DNA of 64,000 nucleotides from Beroe forskalii. Lineage: Eukaryota > Ctenophora > Nuda > Beroida > Beroidae. The stretch is from assembly GCA_011033025.1 (NCBI GenBank), contig WFMF01000540.1, positions 48,439 through 112,438 on the forward strand, read 5' to 3'. Below, piece by piece: positions 12,108 to 23,850 of this stretch (the stretch's first letter is position 1; each line of letters opens with the position of its first letter). A program made the position numbers and the translations under genes. Below the pieces are notes generated by a model that searched no databases, was not told the origin of the DNA, and saw only the letters and a list, made by a program, of their open reading frames with translations.

Positions 12108-12279
12108 GGTATTGTTCACATATTACGTCATCAGCCGGGGGGAGGGAGGGGTTTTCAAAAGATTACACTTTTAAAATGATTATGTTAAAATATATCTACA
12201 GTGAGACAGGGCGGGGGAAGGGGGTTAAAATGTTTTGGAAAACTGATTACGACATATTACGTGATATGTGAACAATGCC
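12108..12279. mobile_element. Small foldback/MITE-like element, 172 bp
   Basis: The left arm GGTATTGTTCACATATTACG is an imperfect inverted match to the right arm, whose reverse complement starts GGCATTGTTCACATATCACG. The interior is G-rich. No clear target-site duplication was found. Confidence 0.5.
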
Positions 12280-13205
12280 TTGCTCTCATTAACGCTCTAC
12301 ATCAAACTGAAATAATTATGCATCGTATTACATTAAAAGCTGCCAAAATAACACACCAATTAAAATACCTGTATAATAATTATTAACATCTGGCAAATTC
12401 CGCTGTGTATTTAAAAATATTAATATTCTCTAAAATTTCAAGCTGTTGACCAAGATAATTTTTACTGTCAAATTTATATATTTGATGATTTTTAACCAAA
12501 ATAAGATCTGTAAGTACACAGTACGTAACATTAGGAAAGTTAATTAATTAAAAAAGTTAATTAATTAAAAAAGTAATATAATATTCTTCCGTATTCTGTT
12601 TTAAGAATGAGAGAAAAACGCCTCCAATCAGAGTTGAAAAATTAACTACTTATCAATAATTATGTGATCTAAAAAACATGTGGCATCTTTTTGAATGGGA
12701 AATGGGTATGCTGTTTTTTAAGTATTTAGACGTATTTCGGTATATTTCGGTGAATTTATCTCTTCCAGATCCTTCAACAATCCTTGGGTGAAACATGGAC
12801 AATCTAGAACAAGAAATACACATGAAAGACAATATAATATGGCCAGAGAAAGACACATGCACAAACGAAGCACACTGCCATTACAATCAACCAACCCTTC
12901 AGCTTCAGATAAAATAATCCATGGCTCAAGCAATGTATCTTTTATGATAATGTACATACAAAGTTATGTACATACAATGTACATACAAAGTAATGTACAT
13001 ACAATGTACATACAAGGTTATGAAGAAGAGTCTGTTCTGTATAAAATGGGCGCGCGCACACACATACACACACCAGTTTCTGTTCATAAAATGTGTAGTG
13101 TACATTTCACACTGTACAATGGTCACAAATTGTACATTGTACACGATTTCTCTGTGAGTACACAAGATAACACACTGCGAATATCCACCCTAACCCCCTC
13201 TGCTT
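12280..13205. other. Intergenic: TGTACA-rich repeats downstream of Aur1-like copy 1
   Basis: GTTAATTAATTAAAAAA is tandemly repeated near 12540-12570. TGTACATACAA is repeated four times at 12949-13018, with further TGTACA palindromes to 13142. This is probably the 3' flank of the minus-strand gene ending at 13206. No gene seen. Confidence 0.55.
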
Positions 13206-14142
13206 TTAAACCACGTGATCTGAAGACATATTCCCGGCTGATGATAAATTTTTCGACCGCTTCGAAAACGGGTTCCACACTCGGTTGTACAGCTGGAATA
13301 GTATGAATGAAAGGAGAATACCACCGATAATATCGATCAGGTAGTGGTGGTGGGAGTAGAGAGCGGCCCATGATATCAAGAGAACGTGGCAAAGTCCGAA
13401 CTTCCAGCCGCCGTGAGCCACCCAGGAGCCGTTGAAGAATATGATCGCAGGAAAAGCGGCGTGGAGGGAGGGGAAGGAGCCGTGAGTGACAGGGGCGTTG
13501 GCGTATATCTCCCTAAATAGGGGGAGTCCGATAATGGCGTCAATCCTCTGGAAGCCAGCTTCATTGAAGGCGGCACTCACCAACTGGCCCCCCGGCCCGT
13601 ACACGGCTGACTCGTTAAACCAGGGTGGCGAAGTGGGGAATAGGAAGTGGAATGTGACGGCCAGGGAAGCCACCAAGCCACCCAGCCAGAGCGCTCTGAG
13701 GGCCGGCTCTATGGTGTTACCCAGCTTAGCGCGGTGGTAGAAGCAGTAGACAGGGTAACCGAAGGGGAGCATGAAGTGAGCCAGGTAAGGGAAAGCAGCT
13801 GCAAAGTCTAGGATGGGGTGCGTCCACCTTGAGACCACCTGGTGGGGCTAGACACCCGAATAGAGCCTGCTCTATCGCAGGGAGGTGGGTGAACGGCGCT
13901 CTCTCGTGGTGGAAGAGGAGCTGCCAGAAGGAGTAGAACTGGAAGAAGGTCATGAAGTAGATGGCGGGGATGGCGGAGATCAGCACGCTCTTCAGCGGGT
14001 AGTCCGCCACGTAGATAGTGGGTGGCATCCGGGTGAAGTAGTTGTATAGTTCGCTCTTCCGTTGCGACCACTCCGCTTCCGCTACGTCCCGGAGGGAGGT
14101 AGCGAAGCGGTCCCAGCTCTCACGGATCTTGTCGCGGTTCAT
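13206..14142 (-). CDS. Aur1-like PAP2-superfamily enzyme, copy 1 (one-base frame break)
   Basis: Resembles fungal Aur1, which transfers inositol phosphate from phosphatidylinositol to ceramide in the Golgi. The frame from 14142 (MNRDKIRESWDRF) carries membrane segments to FGC. The frame then shifts by one base at the GGGG run 13844-13847 (plus-strand view) and continues HQVVSRWTHPILDF to the stop at 13206. Diagnostic motifs are FPTSPPWFNESAV, GSFPSLHAAFP (catalytic His) and SHHHYLIDIIGG (His and Asp). Removing one base gives 312 whole codons. It is intronless and clearly more GC-rich than its paralogue at 39.0 kb, which shows an intact frame across the same site. The open frame extends upstream to 14310 through a 21-bp repeat, but I prefer the start at 14142, which aligns with the paralogue start. 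Substrate is inferred from family only; it may be an assembly error or a recent pseudogene. Confidence 0.8.
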
Positions 14143-14157
14143 CATCTTGGGGATGGA

Positions 14158-14226
14158 ATCCGGGGTGGCGGAGGCGAGCTTACTTGAGGCGGAGGCGAGC
14201 TTACTTGAGGCGGAGGCGAGCTTACT
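14158..14226 (-). repeat. 21-bp triplet repeat upstream of Aur1-like start
   Basis: GCGGAGGCGAGCTTACTTGAG occurs three times in tandem, reading LASASSK in the minus frame in phase with the downstream gene. It may be 5' leader or a variable N-terminal extension. Confidence 0.6.
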
Positions 14227-14324
14227 CGCGTCTGACTTCCGGGTTACGTCGACTCGTGAGGCGTCGGCCCGGCGGACAAAGTGGTTCCGTGAGTCATGAC
14301 ATGGTAGCATTTCCTCAAGGGTTG

Positions 14325-14485
14325 GAGTGGTTATTGGGAAATTAATGATGATGAAGAAGTGTTATTGGGAAATTTATGGAAGTATATTGTTATATTGGGA
14401 AATTCATGAAGGGTTTTTTTGGTTATTGGGAATTATATAAAGGGGTGGTGTTATGGTTATTTAGGAAGTTCATGAATATTATGGT
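14325..14485 (+). repeat. About 30-bp degenerate tandem repeat
   Basis: TTATTGGGAAATT and close variants recur about every 30 bp (14330, 14361, 14392, 14423, 14457). The array sits just upstream of the minus-strand Aur1-like gene. Confidence 0.55.
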
Positions 14486-15421
14486 TACGAATTTTATGGC
14501 GGAGTATAGTTTCTGGTTTAAAGAAGTTATGAAACAGAGGTTATCTTTTTTTCAGCTCAAAGAGATTTCAGCTCAAAGAGATTTTTACTTATTTTAATCA
14601 AATCTTAATTTAGTTAGCACCTCAGGTTCAAACTGAATTACATTGTGAATGAAAAGCACAGATCTAGGAGTTAAGCCCGTGTAAGATTACAACAACAAAA
14701 GCTGCTTTGTTTCAAAAACAACACTCTCAAAAAACAGATGTTACGACCTCTTACTAATTGGATGTATAGTTGATTTGAGATTCTTAAAGACTTTTTACAT
14801 GGCATCTGGCAACTCGGTAATATCTGAAATCTACAAAAATGTTCTGAAAACTGGTTTAAATCTAGAATTTTGAAAAGGAATCCATTCTATAGATTTCTGT
14901 ACATTTTAGATTATCAACTGCTAATCCAAAACTAATTCATCTAATGATCTAGCAAAATAATGTTTACGTGATTAACTGACACAAAGATTAAAAAATATCC
15001 ATATCAAAAAGCGGACTTCAGATAGACGGAATTTCTTACAATGGAATATTGCGATCAATTAACAGAAATTAAAGAAAAAGAATTAAATAATAAATCACGG
15101 CTTAGGTGAAAACATTAAATTTAAACGAACTATTCGAGACATAGACGCAGATGAATTAACGTAAGGTGGGGTGTAAATTGAGAAGTGAGAATTTAAATTA
15201 ACTTTTTAAAATATCTCCGTTTCCGTGAAAATGTAATTATAAAACTCGAGATGACGTCAGCCCGAGACTAAATGTTGAAAAAACTCGAGGGTCCCGTGGA
15301 TATAACGGTCACGTGATCAGAGTTCCCATTTTCCACGAATGAAAGAGAGCATATAACGGCTACAGTGTGCAATGTGCATACCTACCGCAATAAATATTTT
15401 GAGCATGTTACGTAAAAATAA

Positions 15422-15461
15422 GCGGTTTGGTTGACGTCATTGTCATGCCTAAACATGTGGA
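15422..15461 (+). mobile_element. Dispersed CRE-type mini-element, left half
   Basis: GCGGTTTGGTTGACGTCATT is followed by GTCATGCCTAAACATGTGG. The right end is not recognisable. Confidence 0.5.
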
Positions 15462-16165
15462 ATTAATGGCGCTGAATTGCATAATATTTTCGTACGAGTC
15501 GATATATGGGTTTAGTGGAAAGGGTTTATTACGGCCGGGCAGCTGCCTCAATTTAAACGCCATATATGTACATGTTTGGAATGTTGGAATATATACTGAA
15601 CAATGTCGCACACATTTTAGGGTCTTCCAGAATTAACGTTTCAGGTTGCAGCGGACCAAATAAGTGTCTCGTGCGTAAATTCATAAATCAATATAGTTTT
15701 GTTATCATTATCTAATCGCGAATCGATATGGTTTAAACCGTAAAATGAAATTGTGAATACAATAAAATAAGGCACAAGATGAAGTGTGAATTGACAAAAC
15801 TCAGACGAAACATCCATTAATGAAGTTCCTACGAGACACATCTGTGTGGGACAACAGTTCTTGGATCGAAATATTGGGGATTCGAAGATATTATCCAGTT
15901 ATCCATATAAAGGTACTATGATGATGGCGTCATGAAATATCAAGGGAAGCGAAAATTAAAATATGAAGATTTTCATAAAATCTCCAAATCCCTATAAATA
16001 TGTCTCGTAAGGTAATGAAAGAAGAGTCTATTTGGAGATAAATGAAGTATAATCCCTCATAAACATGGGGTATGATAGCATAATAACTTGTGAGAACTTG
16101 AGAAGGAAATCCTACAAATCATATACCCGATCATAAGGTACCTGATGAGACTGGAATATTGATAT

Positions 16166-16221
16166 GCGGTTACTAAGTGACGTCATTATCATAGTTAACA
16201 ATAGTGTGTTAATGACGTAAG
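16166..16221 (+). mobile_element. Dispersed CRE-type mini-element
   Basis: GCGGTTACTAA is followed by GTGACGTCATTATCATAG, then GTGTGTTAATGACGTAAG. Confidence 0.6.
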
Positions 16222-17641
16222 AATAACTATTTGTCGTATGGGGGTACTATTGATAAGAGTATAGGGTTTCAAATTGCTACATCGTATAGAATTTCATTTT
16301 AATTTAACCGTTCATTATCATTAATCAGTGGCACCTTGCTGCTTTATGAAGTGGAAGTGCTACAAGAGTGTTGGCGTGAGTTTTATTCCGTGGGACAGCA
16401 TAAATTGCGGTATCAGCCTTTTTAAAGTTTCAACCGAGTTTTCATTAAGAAGAATTATAATTGAAAGATCAAATCAGAACGGAAAGGTAGGTATAGATTT
16501 TCGGCATCAAATGATAAAAACGAAAATTTTGAGAAAGAACGGAACAAACAAAAACACGAAAAGAAAAATCTGAATTGGACCTTATACTGCGGGCCGGCCA
16601 CACGAGAGTCACAAGACGAAATATGATAATATGAATTGTGAATACTAATTCGAGTGCCATAACTTCTCAGTAATACTTTGGTACTTTTACTTTCTTACGC
16701 ACACTTAACGTTCTTCTATTTTCATCAACAAAGCTCAGTACAGAAGTGATATGCCATGTTTCATTATAAGGGGAGAGGAATAAAGTCAGAAAAAGCACAA
16801 ATGCTTTTGATAAGCTCCCAACCAGCTAACATCGCGAGTCTTAAAACAAAACCAAGCAAAACTGTTAGAAAAAAGAGAAAGATTTATGCTTAACGTATGT
16901 AAACATAAAACTGTGTAAATGATGCAGGCAACATAGCAACATGTAGAGAGGAAGAATTTAATAAATTATTAAAAAGCCAAAAAATATCGACATATACGGA
17001 CTGTAATGTGCTATTTTCTGCGTATCAGCGTCATTAGATCAATATGTTAAACACTCATCGTGACGTCACACTAATCTTTTGCACGACAAATTAAGCACAG
17101 AGAAAATTCAATATATCAGCAGCTGTTGGTCATCAAACAGCAAACTCTCTCTCTTTATATCGCGTACAAATTTCGTAATAAGATTATAATTTATATTAGT
17201 ATTTAAATGAGATGCATCTACGACGACAGAATATCAAATATAGGAACAGAACAAACTCATAAATATGCGAACGAATTTGGTAGTTCGCGTCCCTTATCGA
17301 TGATAGTTCTATGAATACTCGCATTAAAAAAAACAACAGAGCAACGCACATACTAAAAGTTTAAAGCTTTGATTCAAAGCGAAAGCCATCAGACCGATAA
17401 CTTCTCAGATAACCAAATACAAAATAACTTCAGTGATACATGAAATAACATAGCATCAAAGGGAAGGTAATTCGAAAGTGGTCACCGTTACCCATGGCAA
17501 CGAAAAATAGCAAAATTTCTACGTGATATATTCAAGATAGATATATTGTAATAAATTCATAGTAAAATAATATGAAATAAATAACGTTCCAATAGGAGAC
17601 ATGAGGCATCTGGCGTGTCCTCCACGACAAGAAAGCCTGTT

Positions 17642-17690
17642 ATTAACGTCATAAAAACACTACTATAATCCATGATGATGACGTCACTCA
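17642..17690 (-). mobile_element. Dispersed CRE-type mini-element
   Basis: Minus-strand reading gives GAGTGACGTCATCATCATGG, with ATGACGTTAAT at the far end. Confidence 0.5.
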
Positions 17691-17863
17691 AAACTGAGAT
17701 ATTCGTACGCAGGGTTGGTCAAGCTCAAATCGCAGTGTTTCTCAGTGGTGCGTAAGATCTTACAAAAGGGACTTGAAATGATAAAATTTACGACCTCGTA
17801 CTTCAAAATATAAAAAGTGTCGGTTTGATCACGCGATATATATGAGGATATGATCCGAGAAGT

Positions 17864-17910
17864 GTTTCTTCATTATCATGGTTTAGAGTGAGGAATTGAT
17901 GCCGTCAAAT
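17864..17910 (+). mobile_element. Dispersed CRE-type mini-element, left end lost
   Basis: TTCATTATCATGGTTTAGAG is followed by TGAGGAATTGATGCCGTCA, matching the family centre and right core. Confidence 0.5.
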
Positions 17911-19271
17911 TAGCAATGTAATATCAGTGGCTACAGTACGAGTGAAGAAATTCATTAGTAAATATATATAATGACGTTTATTGTCTGACTTTTTGATATA
18001 TTATGTAGTATTCTGATTGACGTCAAATGTGGAGCAACAAGATTTCTAAAGAAGAAAAGTACATAAAGAAGAGAAATTCTATCCCAGAGGTGGTGGTCAA
18101 GCAATGTCACATTCAACTGTCCAAAAGTATGACGAAGAAAGAGAAAAAATCATGAGATCCATCAGGAAGAGGAGGCATGATAAAATTGTAAAAGGGTTAA
18201 ATCAAGGGCACAATGGATTCTTCAGTGGTTCGGAATCGATAAAACACACGTGAGTGAAACATGAACAAGTCACCAAATTGGATGCTCAAATCTGGACGAA
18301 TGCCAATAATCAAACATATGCAGTAATTAAGATAAGAGAAAAAGACCCAGGTACTAGATCAATTTTCTGCGTACAACCAATTCCTACTTTGGGTACTTTC
18401 CTGAGTCTAAGTGTCTGAGGAAAAGTAATGTGTATGTCTGAGGAAAAGTAATGTGTATGTATAAATATATCGTGCTAATTTTTGAGTTTAGGTCCCGGGC
18501 AGAAATTTTAAACAAAATAGGCACCAAAGAATGTGCATTGTGAAATAAAAGCTCTGAATTTCATCATCTATACCTTTATACGTATCAATTTCAACAAAGC
18601 ACAGAAATACCACATATATAACTACAACTGCTGTTCGAATTACACACCACATACGACAAAAGTGCAGAAGGGCTGAAATGCAAAATCTTTGCGTTGGTGG
18701 TACAGACCAATTCTCCCAAGAGGTGCCAAATGAAAACATGATTGAGGACAGCTGACATACGTCCCGGTCCAAGATAACAATATACATCCAATTTGAAAAT
18801 AGAATTTTTAGTTTACAAAGTTAGCCCAAAGCATTTCAATCTTTAAATTGGTTATTCATTAATTCTTCATTAGAAGTGTAAAATTAAACCTTTTGGTATC
18901 AAACCCATCGGCCATCAACCCCTCAAAGCCTCAATCAATAACGTAACGATAATGTGTTCGTTACAGTAACATAACACTACCACTTTAAACCCTCTCCTGC
19001 TAATACGTAACGTGTCATTTGAAGGAGCCCTAAGTTTAGTAAATACAGCGGCATCTGACAACCGAACGAATAACAATTAACAACAGCACATAAGACATGT
19101 AGAACATTGGCTTTCGCTGAGAATAATTGTATTTTCCAGTGTCATTGACCTGATCTCTCCGTGATTGGCTGAGATGACGGAGATGAAGCCATGCGATTGG
19201 CTGAATACATTATGATCTGCTTGATACATCACACAATATATTTAATATTAGAATCAAGATTGGTTCGAATA

Positions 19272-19321
19272 TGACATCATCTTAACGGTTTAAAATGTCG
19301 TTTTGATGACGTCACATCATC
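19272..19321 (+). mobile_element. Dispersed CRE-type mini-element (duplication copy A)
   Basis: TGACATCATCTTAACGG is followed by TTTAAAATGTCG and TTTTGATGACGTCACATC. Its duplicate is at 27278. Confidence 0.5.
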
Positions 19322-20587
19322 CATTTTTTAACGCGACATTATATCATATTGACTGCTGCTCTGATTGATGCAAAACATGGCTCCTAGTTGCTGAGCAAGT
19401 TTTGTGTCTGTTTTATGAGAGGTGCTATGTCAAAACGCCCAAGAAACACTTGTCATGAGTCGAAATGTCATAGGCAGAGAAATATTTGTGATATAATAAT
19501 AAATATTAGAATTTCAAAAGTCAGTTATATGCACTGTCATCAAAGACTGTTCCAGAAGGCAAACACACAATATGAAAGTAGCTAGAATGTGCTCAGTTTT
19601 GAACCACCTTGTCCCCCTCCCCACAGGGGGCCCCCGCCCCCTGCCCCCTGGACGACGATCCCAAACTCCCTTTTCGATTGGGGTTTGTTTTTCCCCCCAA
19701 AGTTCTCCGCCCCGTTCTCTTCGAACCGTGTTTTGCCCCTTTGATTTTAGCCCCCTCGTGCAAGTGATAAACATTGTTTGGAAAAGACCCACAAGACAAC
19801 ATCCCCTATTTAAATCCAACCCCGGGAAAAAACCCAGGAATGCCTGAACCTCAAGTGTAATTAAAAAAACGTCTAATAGACCCACCAGCAGGCTAGAAAA
19901 TGAGAGGGGCAGCTGGTGTTGAGTCTGAACTGCCCCTAAAGAACTGAATTACAAATGTAGATCAAGAAAGGGTCATGGAGGGAAGATTAAGTCAATTTGT
20001 TTCGTTAAAAGACTCCTCCCGTTTTGGATCAAGCGGGCAAATGCAAAAAAAGGAAACGTGAAAAGGGATCTAAGGTTCAAAAAACTCGAAAAAGGTTTGA
20101 GGCACTGTGAAACTGAACTACGAGTTCTGAGCTGTTCAAGTCTTGTGTTTATACTGCAGCTAAAGAAACAGTTGGCACAAATGATGACAGTATCAGGCCA
20201 CAGAGCAGTACATCGATGAACAGAAGAAGATACGGCGAGAAAGACACGCTGCAAAGAAGAGGTTCAAAGCACTTCAGAGAGACATAAACACGCCTGATAG
20301 TGTATTAGAAGACCACGATAGCATTGGAAGCACACGACTACAGCAAACTGAAGAAACATTGCTATCATCGAAAGGTTAGAGGAAAAAAAAACACCAAATC
20401 ATTCTGTAGAAACCCATATGACTTCATCAAAGAAAAAGGTTACATGTAAGACAACAGACAAAGAACATGTCACTGCACTGCTCTGTTGATGAAACTAACG
20501 ACTTTTCCAGGGAAGCATACTGATTTATAAGCAGAAGCAAGAGTATTCCTTTCCCACATAATTTACCAGCACCTAAGGATCCTACCT

Positions 20588-22690
20588 GCCCCTTCGCCCG
20601 AGGAAGTCTCAGATGAAGAAATCTACGAATATATCAGATCCAGAAGAAACAAATCAGCACCTGGTCCCGACGGGGATCCCATTCAGGACAAATCATGCCT
20701 CTAACATCAGAAACTATACTGCACAGTATAGTCAGGGTATGTTTATAGAAAGCGATTCCCAAAGAAGAAAAGGCCCACTGAAGATCCTGATCGAAGGGCA
20801 GCTCCAGAGATGTTGGCAGTTTAGAGATTTGAATCTCTTTAACACAACGCTAAAAGTCGTTATGGGAGTTTGGTCAAAAGAGTCAGGAAAGTTGATGAGA
20901 AACAAATACTAAATACATGAATGTTCAAAAGGCTTCTACCAAAAATCAGTGGTTGTGGAACAGTTACAGAAACTGTTAAAGCACTAAGCATCAAAGCAGG
21001 TGAAGACGCATTCATAGTATTGGATGGACTTATGTAATGCTTTTGGCAGTATCAAACACAATTGACAAGTTTGCTGCCTCAAGTTATGGAATACTGGGAC
21101 GAGACTATAGAACTAGCATCATCTACACAGAATGCTACGTGAGAAGTGAAGACAAAGGTTGGACAACGAGATCAATCAGAATAGAGAAAAGGATCGTACA
21201 GGGAGGACTAGGCTTGGGGTTATGTTTTAATGTAACATGGAACCTGAGTTGATTGGGCATGCTGCTCTTGTGGGCCAGGTGAAAAACCGGCCGGGTTCGC
21301 GGATGATGCCTCGCATACCAATTTTCCCCTTTAAACTTTTGGCGAGAACCTGTAAAAAGCAGACCCAGTTTGGAGGAAGTGTGGTAGGGGTGGGGGGGGC
21401 CGAAACCCCACCACGTGTCAGCAAAGCCTCAGCCACAAAAGCCCTTCGTTTTGGATTGGTGTTCCCAAGTTTAAACAAGGAGGCAACAGGACAAGTTCAC
21501 AAACCCGATGAAGAAAACAGATGGGTACAAGACAATAGAAAAAAGTTGGAGTCATTTTTTTTTTTAGCCATTTGGGGTTTCAGATTTACAAATTACGGAA
21601 TCAGGGAAGCAACGATGGAAGCATGTACAAGAATGTTAAAAAAATGGCTAGGATTTTTAAAAAGGGCCCCCTTCTTTCAGGGCAGAGAAAGGTGAATTGC
21701 GGTCCGAGAAGCCTGAGAAACAAGTAACAAAAAAGATTATCCCTTTGTTGCAGTAGGACAGGACTGTGAACAGTCGCTTCAGCAAGGAGAGAAGCAGATC
21801 ACGGACAGCTAGTGGAAACCTGCTGTACTGGATAAGTAAGCGTGTCTCATGTAGGCACAAGCTTAAAGGTCAGCTGGACAGGGAGAGACTGGGCTGTGTC
21901 TACTTGAACAAGCCAATGGAGAGAAAAAGAGTAGGGAAGGGCAGCATCCGAAAGAAGAGGAGATGATTCCCCATATCTCAGTCTCACAACAGAGCAAATG
22001 GACAATGGGTTCAGTGATCAACCTCGAGACTTGGAAGTGGAAGGAGTTAGGGCATGTCCCCCAGTATGTTTCATCCTTAACTCAGTCAGGATACGCCTTC
22101 ATCCGTCATCTCGGCGATGGAGCTTTGACACAGGCAAGCTGTGCACTCTGTGGTGGAAACATGCCGGATTTGCACACATACTAATAGGTGCAAGGGTTTT
22201 AATCAGGAAGGATCAGTTACGGCATGATAGCATTCTTACAGTCATCAAGATACCAAATCATCGACAAAGTAAAGGTAGACAACACTGTTCCACTGATAAC
22301 AGGAAGAGAACCAGTTGTTTTCGTTGAGGTGGACAAAGAGTGAGGAAGAAGAAGAAGAAGGCATCATGGGATACTGATGTATCTAAAGATTGACTATATC
22401 AAACAGACTCAGAAGTAAACAAGTCAATTTCACACATCATCACAACGACAGCACCTGATTCAGTACTTTATTCGGACTCCAAGAAAGTGCTTGGTTATCC
22501 CGGAGCTAACATCACCAGCCGAAGATAACATCGAGAAATGGAGAGAAGTGAAGAAGACTAAGTACGAAGTTGGCAGAAAATTATCAGAGAAGGTGGTGTA
22601 TGGAAAGTATTTGTCTTTACAATTGAAGTTTGGGGCCAGAGATTTGTCGCCAAGAGGACAGCTGCTGTTTCGACAACCGAATGAGTGAAA
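20588..22690 (+). pseudogene. Reverse transcriptase / REL-endonuclease pseudogene
   Basis: This is the coding core of the retrotransposon relic. RT motif fragments, the CxxC...H knuckle and the endonuclease-like segment are collinear but spread over all three forward frames, with internal stops, so no functional protein can be made. The longest readable pieces are about 21237-21695, 21963-22184 and 22491-22688. In the endonuclease, the acidic position in PELTSP fits the E of a PD-(D/E)XK-type site (known from the family). I did not find the preceding PD pair in frame. Confidence 0.75.
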
Positions 22691-22819
22691 CAGACAATGG
22701 AAACTACAGAGACATCCAGAACCGCCATCCGTTGTTCACACTTCATATGGATCTGTAGGAACACGCTGGAATGGACGGCACCAAGTCACGGGTGTCAAAC
22801 ACCAGTGGATGATGCATGG

Positions 22820-23310
22820 AAGCACGTTCCATGGGAAGTCCCCATATCCTTCCGTACCTATCTCTGAGTCACGAAGTTTGTGTATCCGTGCACATTTCCT
22901 GGGGAGTCTTATGCTGAGGTGTTAAATGAATGACAGCAGTTGGCCGGGACACTACCCCATTTTAGGTGCTTCATTACATGACATTGCTCCACCGAGATAC
23001 TATGACACCTGGCATGGGATTGTCTAGACATTGAGGCAGCAGATGGTTGTTCCAAGACCAAGCACGTTTCCATGGTAGTCCCCATATCCTTCATGCCTGT
23101 CTCTGGAGTCAATGAAGTTTGTGTATCCGTGCACATTTCCTGAGGTGATCTTATGCTGGTGTTGTCAGAATGACCGTAGTTGGCCGGGACACTACCCATT
23201 TTAGGTGCTTCATTACGACATTGCTCCACTGAGATACTATGACACCTGGCATGAGATTAACATGACACTGAGCGCAGTGAATCAGTTATTCAGTTGTTTT
23301 CAAGACCAAA
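22820..23310 (+). repeat. 240-bp tandem repeat in relic 3' region, two units
   Basis: AGCACGTT...CCATATCCTTC, TTTGTGTATCCGTGCACATT, AGTTGGCCGGGACACTACC and ACTATGACACCTGGCAT each occur twice, about 235-240 bp apart (from 22820 and 23060). Units differ by a few percent. Confidence 0.85.
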
Positions 23311-23807
23311 GACATCAGATTGGTTTGGAAAGCAAAAAGTTCACCCTCCACAAAGATTTATTGAGAAGATGTATTATTTGTATATAGCAACAGGATCCTG
23401 AGATGCATGCGGCTGTAACACTGTTCCCTCAACTTGTGCACAAGTGAAGCTAGCAGTGTGGGTCAGGGACGTTTGTGGGCTCCGAGCACCCCGACCCTGC
23501 GGCTGCCTTGGTTTATTGTTTTGGAGATAGGCGAAGTGGTGGAAAGGCAGCAGAGCTGATAACAGACAGAAGTGGCCTTGATAGGGCTGGTGGCATCACA
23601 GGCTTTCACGGTGGGTGACAATTCTTGCAGTGCCCTGACTCCTAACCATTGATGGTTCTTAATATGCGCCGCCAGAAATGGCGAGGAAGTATTGGGAGTA
23701 GGGTGCGGTGTGTAGGTCATGACAACACTTAACACACTTTTGATATTTATTTATTAACGATTATGATATATTTCGTTTTCAATGAGTGCTGTTTCACGTG
23801 ATTATCT

Positions 23808-23850
23808 CACCATTCTAACACCTGATAATGATGTCACTCCCCACTGGGTA
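23808..23850 (-). mobile_element. Dispersed CRE-type mini-element (copy A)
   Basis: Minus-strand reading gives GGGGAGTGACATCATTATCA then GGTGTTAGAATGGTG. Its duplicate is at 27691. Confidence 0.5.

Larger units (their letters stand above)
14486..18607. other. Intergenic, AT-rich, several 65-bp elements
   Basis: No gene recognised. Copies of the dispersed mini-element lie at 15422, 16166, 17642 and 17864, with isolated TGACGTCA palindromes at about 15253, 17061 and 18015. A 24-bp direct repeat (CTGAGGAAAAGTAATGTG) occurs twice at about 18415-18462. Confidence 0.55.
19604..23745 (+). mobile_element. Decayed R2-type non-LTR retrotransposon with RT and REL-endonuclease
   Basis: Comparison with copy B shows this block is an insertion. 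In shifting plus-strand frames it reads in R2-like order. FCRNPYDFIKEKG lies near 20399 and NKSAPGPDG, the typical pre-catalytic RT motif, at 20648-20674. The catalytic FADDA follows at 21296-21310, then KKWLGF near 21640. LETWKWKELGHVPQYVSSL and a CxxC...H knuckle (CALCGGNMPDLHTY) span about 22025-22184, then RKDQLRHDSIL. A restriction-like endonuclease segment (VIPELTSPAEDNIEKW, LKFGARDLSPRGQ) lies at 22490-22690. R2-clade elements use this endonuclease for target-primed reverse transcription. Many stops and frame changes show it is dead. The 3' region holds a 240-bp tandem repeat. The 5' part is GC-rich with long homopolymers. Both boundaries are approximate. Confidence 0.8.

Noticed and set aside
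12788..13306. 172-codon open frame
   Set aside because: Passes through TGTACATACAA repeats and into the antisense of the Aur1-like gene.
13206..14142. Reading the two Aur1-like frames as two exons with an intron
   Set aside because: The frames join within a few bases at a homopolymer and align continuously to the intact paralogue; there is no room for an intron.
18488..18791. Minus-strand frames shared with 26541-26775
   Set aside because: Explained by the 194-bp identical block; no homology or splice sites, so kept only as a non-coding observation.
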